Below, in pieces: positions 26,841 to 34,619 of a stretch of 38,838 bases of DNA. The stretch covers positions 1-38,838 of the forward strand of contig JAGOSY010000011.1 of NCBI GenBank assembly GCA_018062085.1, written 5' to 3'. The notes beneath the pieces are model-generated. The model saw nothing but the letters and a program-made list of their open reading frames with translations, searched no databases and was not told the origin of the DNA. The position numbers were made by a program, and so were the translations under genes. The DNA comes from a bacterium. Lineage in GTDB: Bacteria; Cyanobacteriota; Vampirovibrionia; Obscuribacterales; Obscuribacteraceae. The stretch's first letter is position 1, and each line of letters opens with the position of its first letter.

Positions 26841-27881
26841 TCAATAGCGACGCTTCATCTCCCAATTATATGCACTCTCAACTGTCTGTTTGAGGTCGAA
26901 TTGGGGCTGCCAGCTCAGTACTTTCGCTGCTTTACTATAATCAGCAACTAGTGCAGGGGGGTCACCCGGGCGTCTATCTACCAAGTCAAATGGCACGGTT
27001 TTTCCGGTGACCGACTCGACCGCGGCAATAACTTCATTAACTGACGCACCGTGAGCCGTACCCAAATTAAGAGCTAGACCCAACTTATTAGACTCTTCCA
27101 TATCGCCACAAAAGTTTTCATTATCGAGAAGTTTTAGAGCTAAGCAGTGCGCCTCGGCCAGATCGTTGACATGAATATAATCGCGCACGCAGGTACCATC
27201 AGCTGTTTCATAATCATTGCCAAAAACTTTGAGGCGATTATTCTTAGAATCAAGATTCAAAGCAGCTGAGATCGCTAGTGGAATCAAATGTGATTCGGGT
27301 TCGTGACTTTCGCCGATTTCTTGACCGTCAGCTGGATTCGGGTCGGCCCCAGCGGCATTGAAATAGCGTAGACAAACATACTTGATCTGCACCGACAAAG
27401 CCAAAGCACGCAGAGCCTCTTCAATCATAAGCTTAGTGCTGCCATAAGTGTTTATCGGCTTCTGCGGGTGCTTCTCATCGATTGGCACGTAACATGGATT
27501 GCCGTAAGTAGCGCAGGTAGAGGAAAAAACCACCTTTTTTACTTGAGCTTGCTGCATAGACCGAAGAAATCGCAGAGTTTCACAGACATTGTTTTCAAAA
27601 TACTTGAACGGTTTTGTCTGCGATTCACCCACATAAGCATTGGCGGCGAAGTGGACCACCGCATCAATTTGATGGCTAGCAAAAATCTTGTCGACAGCCA
27701 CAGGGTCGCCTATAGCAGCATTGTAGAAATGTATTCGCTTACTACTACTGCTATCTAAAGAAAGGGCATTACCCAAGCTAAGATTATCGACTGCAACCAA
27801 GTCAAACTCAGGATTTTGCCTGAGATAGTATCGAACAAAATGAGAGCCAATATAGCCTGCGGCCCCGGTCACCAATATCAT
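26841..27881 (-). CDS. galE: UDP-glucose 4-epimerase
   Basis: 346 residues from ATG 27881, where GGAG lies 6 nt upstream; an upstream GTG (27908) would add nine residues before MILVTGAAGYIGSH and is less likely. Interconverts UDP-glucose and UDP-galactose with bound NAD. The Rossmann motif GAAGYIGS is at the N-terminus, the catalytic Ser/Thr region is SSTCATYGN, and the YxxxK motif is YGSTK. Other conserved parts are VVHFAANAYVGES, LRYFNAAGADP, TCVRDYIHVNDLA and DRRPGDPP. It is convergent with the GT2 gene, with 22 nt between the stops and no terminator visible. Confidence 0.95.
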   Translation of the reverse strand: MILVTGAAGYIGSHFVRYYLRQNPEFDLVAVDNLSLGNALSLDSSSSKRIHFYNAAIGDPVAVDKIFASHQIDAVVHFAANAYVGESQTKPFKYFENNVCETLRFLRSMQQAQVKKVVFSSTCATYGNPCYVPIDEKHPQKPINTYGSTKLMIEEALRALALSVQIKYVCLRYFNAAGADPNPADGQEIGESHEPESHLIPLAISAALNLDSKNNRLKVFGNDYETADGTCVRDYIHVNDLAEAHCLALKLLDNENFCGDMEESNKLGLALNLGTAHGASVNEVIAAVESVTGKTVPFDLVDRRPGDPPALVADYSKAAKVLSWQPQFDLKQTVESAYNWEMKRRY

Positions 27882-28003
27882 CTGCTTCTCCGTCTCTTGC
27901 CTTGGCACAACCTAAAAGAGGACAAAATTCTAACAGCTCTGGCAAAACAGAGTAATATTGTAAGTGTTAGGTAACCCCTTAAACAGTAAGAATCAGCAAG
28001 ATT

Positions 28004-30355
28004 GTGAATGAGACTAAAGCGCATAGCTTGACAGATACTGCCAAGCTCGAAGTTGGTCAACATGATGTTTTCCCAAACAGCAAGGCCTTCGTCGGCTGGC
28101 TAACCATTGGCATTGTTGGATTTGCTAGTCTATTTTTAGCCCTGACATCGGTCCATATATTTAGCCCCGGTTTGCAAGTCACCGATGTTTCAGACCGCGA
28201 CCTCTATGCCCCAGAAGCCATATCAGTTATTGATCGCAGTGAAACAGAAAAGGCCATAGCAATTGCCAAGCAAACTGTATACCCTGTCTTTCAAGTTGAT
28301 CTTGGCCAAGACCAAGCCTCAGTTGAGGCCGTCAGAGCTACCCTCGCTCGAATTGCACAATACCAAGCGGCAGGACTAGTCCCCGTCGGACCAGCCCTAC
28401 TGACAAAGTCAAAAAGCAACAAGCGCAGCAGCAAAAAAGCCAGCTCGACAGTAGAAAGCACAAGTGCAGCACCAAATGCTGCAATAATCCTAGATATGCT
28501 CTTAAGTGCTGATGAAGTTTTCGCTGGTCAAGTAGAAGCATTCCCCCCGCTACGCTCAGATTTAATCGCTCGCAGAACTACTATTTCTACTCTGCGTCGC
28601 ATCACTCCGAACTTAGACAAAGCGGAACTATTAGCAGCCTTATCAGTGCAACCGAATGACTTTCACGCTTATGAAAAAGCAATTATGACCAGCGCCCAGC
28701 GCATAACCAGCAAATTCAAGCGTTTCCCTGTCTCTGACAAAAAAGCTTGGGTCGATATGGCCGAAGAGTTTCTACCAGACTCTATGCCCTCGGCGCTAAA
28801 GAATGTTTCAGCCTCAATATTGGCCAGAAATTTAGAGCCCAATCTTGTTATTGACCACAAATCGACCCAGAGCAAAGCTGAAGAAGTTGTCAAATCGATC
28901 AAACCAGTTATGCGCAACGTTGCCGAAGGAGAACTTTTAGTACCCCGCGGTGCCATGATCACCAGCGACAAACTAGACATTCTGCAAGCTCTCGGTATTA
29001 CCCATGTTAATCGCTGGCCCTTCATCTTCAGCATTGGTATATCTTTGATTGCCGCTCTCACCCTGGTGGCACTATTCCTTTATACCTATGAGCCAGAACA
29101 TTTTTTCTCTACTAGTTCAATTGGCTTGATGTTTACTGTAGCGGTGGTGGCCTGCGCCATGGCTTCAATCATTGGTAAAACCTATCCACAATTTGTTCCA
29201 ATTCCAGCTGCGGCACTAATTCTGACCATCTTCTTTGGACCCCGTGTGGCGATCGTATGGACTGTACCAATGATCATGCTTATCGCCGTTGATCGCTTAG
29301 TTGATATGCGTAATATTTTCGCCCATTGCCTGGCTTCAGCTGCTGCTATCTGGACATATTCAAGGCAACGCAATGCCGTAATCAGCACAGGGCTTGCTGT
29401 TGCCGCTGGCCAAGTGGCCGGAGACTTGACAGTTAGTGCCTTCAATATGTCTATCACCTCATGGTCAATGTTGGGACGCCAGGCCGGTATAGACTTCCTT
29501 GGTGGCATCTCCTCGTCTATATTAGCGATCGGCAGCCTGCCTTACTTAGAGAATATTTTTGGTTTAATCACACCCTACCGACTAGCTGAATTGACAGACG
29601 CTAATCAGCCCTTGTTGCGCCGCTTAGAAGAAAACGCACCAGGCACTTATCAACACAGCCTAGCCGTAGCAAACCTAGCCGAGGCTGGCGCCAAAGCGAT
29701 TTCAGCTGACCCTAACATGGCAAGAGCAGGCGCTCTCTATCACGACATCGGCAAGATGGTGCGTCCTAAGTTTTTCATCGAAAACCAGTTAGGTGCCACC
29801 AACCCCCATGATTCGATGACGCCAGAAGAGAGCCGGGCGCGAGTCTTGGCCCATGTCACCGATGGTATTGCCTTAGCACAAAAATATGCCTTGCCCAAAG
29901 CCATTCAAGACTTTATACCAATGCACCAGGGCACAACCTTGATGGCCTATTTCTATCATAAAGCTTGTTTGCGAGACGGCACCGACAAAGTCGACGCCGA
30001 ATTCTACCGTTACCCAGGACCAAAGCCAGACACAAAAGAAACAGCAATCGTTATGTTAGCTGATGTCTCAGAGGCTGTTACTCACAGTATGCAAAATCCG
30101 ACAAACGAAGAGGTAGAAATTGCTCTTGATAAAGTTTTTCAAAATCGTTGGGACGATGGACAACTAGCCGATTCCAACCTGACTTATGAAGAGATGCAAA
30201 AAGTAAAAGCAGGTTTCTGTCGAGTATGGCGAACACTACACCACGAAAGGCTTAAATACCCGGCCACCACCACCGGCAAAATGCCAATGGCACCAGATGT
30301 GGTGAACCAAGATACGCCTGTAGATTCACCACCGATAGATTGCTGTTCCAGTTAA
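28004..30355 (+). CDS. PgpH-like 7TM-HD phosphodiesterase (c-di-AMP type)
   Basis: 783 residues. One membrane helix (about 30-52) is followed by a large extracytoplasmic domain (about 55-340) of the 7TMR-HDED type, then seven membrane helices (about 340-515), then a cytoplasmic HD domain with QHSLAVANLAE and YHDIGKM near residue 580. Proteins of this build (PgpH) hydrolyse cyclic di-AMP, a signal for osmotic and cell-wall control. The HD metal ligands are intact. The outer domain carries an unusual Lys/Ser-rich insertion at about 134-158. The start is GTG 28004 with a poor ribosome binding site. It ends directly against the stop of the convergent MshEN-like gene. ybeY and ybeZ, often next to pgpH, are not here. 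Confidence 0.9.
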   Translation: MNETKAHSLTDTAKLEVGQHDVFPNSKAFVGWLTIGIVGFASLFLALTSVHIFSPGLQVTDVSDRDLYAPEAISVIDRSETEKAIAIAKQTVYPVFQVDLGQDQASVEAVRATLARIAQYQAAGLVPVGPALLTKSKSNKRSSKKASSTVESTSAAPNAAIILDMLLSADEVFAGQVEAFPPLRSDLIARRTTISTLRRITPNLDKAELLAALSVQPNDFHAYEKAIMTSAQRITSKFKRFPVSDKKAWVDMAEEFLPDSMPSALKNVSASILARNLEPNLVIDHKSTQSKAEEVVKSIKPVMRNVAEGELLVPRGAMITSDKLDILQALGITHVNRWPFIFSIGISLIAALTLVALFLYTYEPEHFFSTSSIGLMFTVAVVACAMASIIGKTYPQFVPIPAAALILTIFFGPRVAIVWTVPMIMLIAVDRLVDMRNIFAHCLASAAAIWTYSRQRNAVISTGLAVAAGQVAGDLTVSAFNMSITSWSMLGRQAGIDFLGGISSSILAIGSLPYLENIFGLITPYRLAELTDANQPLLRRLEENAPGTYQHSLAVANLAEAGAKAISADPNMARAGALYHDIGKMVRPKFFIENQLGATNPHDSMTPEESRARVLAHVTDGIALAQKYALPKAIQDFIPMHQGTTLMAYFYHKACLRDGTDKVDAEFYRYPGPKPDTKETAIVMLADVSEAVTHSMQNPTNEEVEIALDKVFQNRWDDGQLADSNLTYEEMQKVKAGFCRVWRTLHHERLKYPATTTGKMPMAPDVVNQDTPVDSPPIDCCSS

Positions 30356-31723
30356 TTAGTCTTCGCGCAGTCTCGTTCTCTTTTTCCAGCCAAGGCGAAA
30401 AATGGCTTCATCAACGGCTAGCGGAGCGCTGCAAGCCATATCGAGAGCGAGCAATGCTTGCTCTTCAGTCAACAATTCTTCTTCAAGCAAATAGACCAGC
30501 CTGAGGCTAGAATAAATGGCATGCTGCTCGACAATATTGGTCTCAACTAAGGCACGACAAACTTCAATCGATTGATTGTAATGTACATCTACGCGTTCAA
30601 GAATTTCAGACGGAAGCTTAGCAATATCAATTGAATAAGAGCCTGTCTCATTCAACAGCTCTAGCATTTTTTTAGATGGATTGAGGAGAATACGACTAAC
30701 AGAAGCCTCAGCTAGGGCGCGAAGAAAACTGTAACCAAATTCTTTCATCCGCACAAAACAATCTACGGCAAGCGCGGTAGTGAGCATACCGTTATCAATC
30801 ATCTCTTGCAGCTCAACAGTGGCAGTTATGAATATTGCATCAATACCAAAAACCTCATGCATGCAGAGACCTGCCGGTCGGCCTGTAGCCAGCGACTTTT
30901 GCAAAGACTCAAGTAATTGTAAATCGCCAATCAATTCTGCCTCAAATAAGAGTTCGCCAATTCTCGGCGAATTTCGCAACATCGACTTTTTAAAGCCAAT
31001 ATTGCAAGGCAGCTTTGCCAAGTTTTTCTCACGTTGGTTAGCTTGAGCTATTGCATTGACACACTCTTCGCGCGTAATAGAGCCACGTCTAATTAGCTGT
31101 TGACCAAGCAAAGCTGTCTCAAGTATTTGCTGCGAAATAATAGAACGGTAACAAAGAATATGACCCAGTGGCAAACCTGTGCGGTGATTTACCTCAAGGG
31201 CATTCTCTAAAATAGGTAAATCGACCACTTGGGCATCAAGTACAAGCTGACCTAGCTTGTTACTAAGGTGATCTTCTGGTTGCACCACACCAGAGCGTTC
31301 AAAGGCCTCACTCAAAGGCAGTGCATCTTTGTAAGCCAAGCTAAGTACTTTCACGGCCAAGTCAAGGGGCAGCTGCCTTTCATTAACCAAAGCCTGAACA
31401 TCAAGGGCGCAACGCAGCTGTGCCTCAGTTATGTATCCAGAAAGAGTGAGTACTTTTCCAAGGGGCAGACCTTTCTCTTCAAAGTTACGCAAAGCTGTCT
31501 GAATAAACTCTGATGAGACCAGCCCAGAGAACATTAAGAGATCGCCAATGCGCACGTGGCCAGTAGCTTCAATTACCTGGCTATCGCGAGCTTCCGCACG
31601 CTCAGAAGCGACAGCAGCAAGCCGAGTCGCCGTGGCATTAGCAAGGCGCAAGCGCTTACTCTCCTGGCCCTTAGCATCCAGACTGGATTTATCTTCTTGA
31701 GAACCGCTATCCATTGGCACCAC
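30356..31723 (-). CDS. Protein of three MshEN/GspE-N-like repeats without ATPase domain
   Basis: 455 residues. After a charged 55-residue start, three copies of a module begin exactly 98 residues apart: RIGDLLMFSGLV (58), KLGQLVLDAQVV (156), RIGELLFEAELI (254). Each continues with a G-P-G or PLG stretch and a second helix pair (PLGKVLTLSGYITEAQL in the first). A fourth, degraded copy may follow (LLTEEQALLALDM near the end). The pattern matches the GspE N-terminal/MshEN domain, which in type II secretion and type IV pilus ATPases binds c-di-GMP or partners. No Walker motifs are present, so this is a stand-alone module. GTG 31723 overlaps the rsmD stop by one base; ATG 31714 is an alternative start. 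A signalling adaptor role is inferred. Confidence 0.75.
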   Translation of the reverse strand: MVPMDSGSQEDKSSLDAKGQESKRLRLANATATRLAAVASERAEARDSQVIEATGHVRIGDLLMFSGLVSSEFIQTALRNFEEKGLPLGKVLTLSGYITEAQLRCALDVQALVNERQLPLDLAVKVLSLAYKDALPLSEAFERSGVVQPEDHLSNKLGQLVLDAQVVDLPILENALEVNHRTGLPLGHILCYRSIISQQILETALLGQQLIRRGSITREECVNAIAQANQREKNLAKLPCNIGFKKSMLRNSPRIGELLFEAELIGDLQLLESLQKSLATGRPAGLCMHEVFGIDAIFITATVELQEMIDNGMLTTALAVDCFVRMKEFGYSFLRALAEASVSRILLNPSKKMLELLNETGSYSIDIAKLPSEILERVDVHYNQSIEVCRALVETNIVEQHAIYSSLRLVYLLEEELLTEEQALLALDMACSAPLAVDEAIFRLGWKKRTRLRED

Positions 31724-32298
31724 TAGTCAAAACTGAAAAAGCTAAGAGCCGATTTGCCATATTCTCGGTAATCGACCTTAACTAGGCTAGCATCTTGTAC
31801 TTCAATGAGATTGTCTACTTCTATAAGATCGTCTCGGTTGTGTTCGATTATCACCAGGCTGTCTGGCGCTAGTAGCTTATATTCCACCACCCCAGTCAAA
31901 ATTTGCTTGCCGTAGCCCTTTTTATAGGGCGGATCAGCAAAAACAATGTCGTACTTTGCGCCAGCCACGGCGATATGGGGCCAGGCACGCCTCACATCAC
32001 TGATAACTACGTCGGCCTCAGCCGGAACCTTAAAAATCACGCTAGATTTCTTGATACTGGTTGCTTGCGCTTTATTTTCCTCAACAAACGTTACACCCCG
32101 GGCCCCGCGACTTAGAGCTTCGAAGCCCATCAGGCCAGAGCCTGCAAACAAGTCGAGGAAGAGGGCGCCATCAATACGTGAGCCTAAAATGTTAAAAAAA
32201 GCCTGCCGCACTTTAGAAGACGTGGGACGCACGTCTAGACCGTCAGGACAGGCCACAGACCTGCCTCGCAACTGACCACCGGTAATTCTCAAATGCAT
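31723..32298 (-). CDS. rsmD: 16S rRNA (guanine-966 N2)-methyltransferase
   Basis: 191 residues, the usual size. The N-terminus reads LRITGGQLRGRSVACPDG and then RPTSSKVRQAFFNIL, both typical of RsmD. The SAM-binding fold follows (FLDLFAGSGLMGFEALSRGA, then VTFVEENKA), and the target-base motif is FADPPYKKGY. The enzyme methylates G966 of 16S rRNA in the small subunit. It starts at ATG 32298 and is translationally joined to the next minus-strand gene, whose GTG overlaps its TAG. Divergent from nusB with about 100 nt between. Confidence 0.95.
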   Translation of the reverse strand: MHLRITGGQLRGRSVACPDGLDVRPTSSKVRQAFFNILGSRIDGALFLDLFAGSGLMGFEALSRGARGVTFVEENKAQATSIKKSSVIFKVPAEADVVISDVRRAWPHIAVAGAKYDIVFADPPYKKGYGKQILTGVVEYKLLAPDSLVIIEHNRDDLIEVDNLIEVQDASLVKVDYREYGKSALSFFSFD

Positions 32299-32402
32299 GC
32301 CTCACGGGGTCCACATGATAACATGTGCTTCGAGACCTAGAATACATAAGATAACTAGTGTATCCGGCCTCTTCTTATCGAACCCTTAAAAGTGAGGCCC
32401 AA

Positions 32403-33176
32403 ATGAGCGCACGGCGAATAGCTCGTGAACTGGCAATTATAGTAATGCCCCAGCTCCCGAAGAACATGGAGAAGTTGGCTAAAGTTGAGATCACTGAGCT
32501 AGTAGATAGAGCAATCCACATGCTGGTGGACTATGCCAAACAGAATCTTCAAGACGTTAATGCCATGGTGCTCAAGGCCTCTAATCAACTAGATAGTCTT
32601 GAAATAGATAACTCTAATACAACAGAGCTGACCTCTGTGCCAATGACTACCGGACAAATTAGAGATCAATTGAGCACACTTGAGGTCTCAATTAACATGA
32701 TTTCAGAGGCCCTAGACATTCCTGAAATGGCTTTATCAGCCAGTAGTACACTGTTCAAAACCAATTGTAAGAAATGCGGCCACGCGGGCGAAGTCTTAGT
32801 AGAGCGCCCGTATAAAGATGATGTAAGAGAATTTGTCTTTCGTCTAGTAGAAACCTACATCGAAAACCGCGAAATCATCGACGAATATATCAAGCGCGCC
32901 CGCACCCAATGGCGCATGGAACGCATGGTTTCTATTGATAGAGACATACTGAGACTGGCCTGTGCAGAGGCTTTCTATATGGCCGACATTCCGGTCAACG
33001 TGGCTATTTCTGAAGCAGTTGAATTATCCCACCGATTTGCTGACGAAAAAGCAGCCAAATTTATCAACGGTGTACTTGCTGACCTCGCAGAAGAAGCTGA
33101 AGCCGTAAGACGTTCAGCAAGAAGGCGTGCGTATGCAGAAAAATCGAGTGGCAGCGAAGAAGCACCCGAGCAATAG
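32403..33176 (+). CDS. nusB: Transcription antitermination factor NusB, cyanobacterial type
   Basis: 257 residues from ATG 32403, where the protein begins MSARRIARELAIIVMPQLPK, as cyanobacterial NusB does. An upstream GTG at 32358 adds 15 residues without a family match. GTGAGG lies about 6 nt before the ATG. NusB joins NusE/S10 in antitermination of rRNA operons. The C-terminal helical core has RDILRLACAEAFYMADIPV and KFINGVLADLAEE. It is longer than typical NusB (about 140), with a middle insertion (about 60-145), and contains a CxxC pair (NCKKCGHAG) whose role is unknown. ftsY follows 48 nt downstream, probably in the same operon. Confidence 0.92.
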   Translation: MSARRIARELAIIVMPQLPKNMEKLAKVEITELVDRAIHMLVDYAKQNLQDVNAMVLKASNQLDSLEIDNSNTTELTSVPMTTGQIRDQLSTLEVSINMISEALDIPEMALSASSTLFKTNCKKCGHAGEVLVERPYKDDVREFVFRLVETYIENREIIDEYIKRARTQWRMERMVSIDRDILRLACAEAFYMADIPVNVAISEAVELSHRFADEKAAKFINGVLADLAEEAEAVRRSARRRAYAEKSSGSEEAPEQ

Positions 33177-33224
33177 ATCAATAATTCAATAATTTTTGTC
33201 ACCCTAAAAAAAGGCAGAACGAAT

Positions 33225-34301
33225 ATGAGTGAAGACAGCCAACGCAAAGGCTTTTGGGGCACAACTCTAAACAAACTCAAATCTGTATTAGCCAAAACCA
33301 AAGAACAAGTAAGCGAAGAAGCTCTCCAAGAGCAAGATTCACTCGCGCCCAATCAAACTATTCCTGTTGCCGCCAAAGATGTTGCAGCTACAGCTGATGC
33401 AGATCCAGCACCAACAGCAGCCCAGCCTCAAGCACTCCCTGTACCAAGCACGGCAACAGCAGTTCAAAGCAAAAGCCACCGTGCAGTTGACGAAGACTAT
33501 ATCGAGAGCCTAGAAGAAAGACTTATCAAGGCCGACCTCGGCTTGGCCACAGTTGAACCGCTTGTGCAAAGCTTGCGCAAAGAATCCCGCGGTAAAAACT
33601 GGACTAGCGAAAACGTTGATATCTTCTTACAGAGAGAATTTAGCAGCCTACTTAATCAGACATCTCATGCTGGTCTAAGCTTTAAGGCGGGGGTTCCCAA
33701 TATATACTTGATTGTCGGTGTCAATGGTGTGGGTAAAACCACCAGTATCGGCAAGCTCGCTTTTCGCTTCAAAAGCGAAGGGAAGAAAGTCTTACTAGCA
33801 GCTGGCGACACATTTAGAGCGGCAGCAGAATCGCAATTAGAAATATGGTCACAACGAGCCGGAGTTGACATTGTCAGACTAGCCGATGGCGCTGACCCTG
33901 GTGCCGTCGTCTACCAAGCGCTACAGAAAGCCAGAGCCGATCAATACGATGTAGTGCTGGTTGATACAGCTGGCCGCCTTCACAACAAAACCAACTTGAT
34001 GGCTGAGTTGAAAAAAATTCGCTCAGTCGTAGAGAAAAATGCGGAAGGAATGAACGTCGAATCGCTCTTAGTTCTAGATGCTTCAACCGGTCAAAACGGG
34101 CTACAGCAGGCTAAAGTGTTTTCTGAAGTTTGCGGTCTAACAGGAGTTATCTTAACCAAACTAGATGGCACCGCTAAAGGTGGCGTTGTCTTCGCCATTG
34201 CTAAAGAGTTAAAGATACCAGTAAAGCTCATTGGCTTAGGCGAAAAAATGGAAGATTTGCGCGACTTCGACGCAGCAATGTTTGTTCAGGCTCTTTTCTA
34301 A
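33225..34301 (+). CDS. ftsY: Signal recognition particle receptor FtsY
   Basis: 358 residues. FtsY is the membrane-bound GTPase that docks ribosome-SRP complexes for insertion of membrane proteins. An N-terminal acidic, Ala/Pro/Gln-rich A domain (about 1-85) is followed by the N domain and the G domain. G motifs are GVNGVGKTTSIGKLA, AGDTFRAAA, VLVDTAGRLHNK, LTKLDGTAKGG and GLGEKMEDLRDFD, the last of which is diagnostic for FtsY. ATG 33225 follows nusB by 48 nt. A weak hairpin (aaaagg / cctttt, 34300-34321) at its stop codon may end the operon. Confidence 0.96.
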   Translation: MSEDSQRKGFWGTTLNKLKSVLAKTKEQVSEEALQEQDSLAPNQTIPVAAKDVAATADADPAPTAAQPQALPVPSTATAVQSKSHRAVDEDYIESLEERLIKADLGLATVEPLVQSLRKESRGKNWTSENVDIFLQREFSSLLNQTSHAGLSFKAGVPNIYLIVGVNGVGKTTSIGKLAFRFKSEGKKVLLAAGDTFRAAAESQLEIWSQRAGVDIVRLADGADPGAVVYQALQKARADQYDVVLVDTAGRLHNKTNLMAELKKIRSVVEKNAEGMNVESLLVLDASTGQNGLQQAKVFSEVCGLTGVILTKLDGTAKGGVVFAIAKELKIPVKLIGLGEKMEDLRDFDAAMFVQALF

Positions 34302-34619
34302 AAGGTTTTGTAGGCCCTTTTGCTGTAACAACAATCCACCCCCCTTGACAGCGACGACTCTGCTTGCTGTCGAATTAATTCACACGCAGCGCCAATAGCG
34401 ATCAAGAGAGTGTCAGGCCCTATATAATTTGGCCTAACATAATAGATTTCGCCATGGCTCCCTCGAGCGCGGCCACGCTTACGTTGAAAGAAGCCACCGC
34501 GCCGAAGGCAATGATTGCAAGGTTGTTTGGTCAACCACAAAAAAATTATGTCGAATTCGGCGACATACCCCAGGTAAGCAACTGGAGATAGCCGTACTTA
34601 ACTAACTGAGGAAAGATCG
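34302..34619. other. Intergenic region between ftsY and glgP
   Basis: This 318-nt spacer holds no convincing gene; a minus-strand frame (34298-34540) with a TTG start is judged spurious. GTCAGGCC (34412-34419) and GGCCTAAC (34431-34438) form an inverted repeat with 7 of 8 pairs around TATATAATTT, a -10-like stretch. No matching -35 hexamer is clear. GAGGAA before ATG 34620 serves as the glgP ribosome binding site. Confidence 0.4.

Noticed and set aside
34298..34540. An 80-residue minus-strand frame between ftsY and glgP
   Set aside because: TTG start, no ribosome binding site, no recognisable protein pattern, and it overlaps the end of ftsY.
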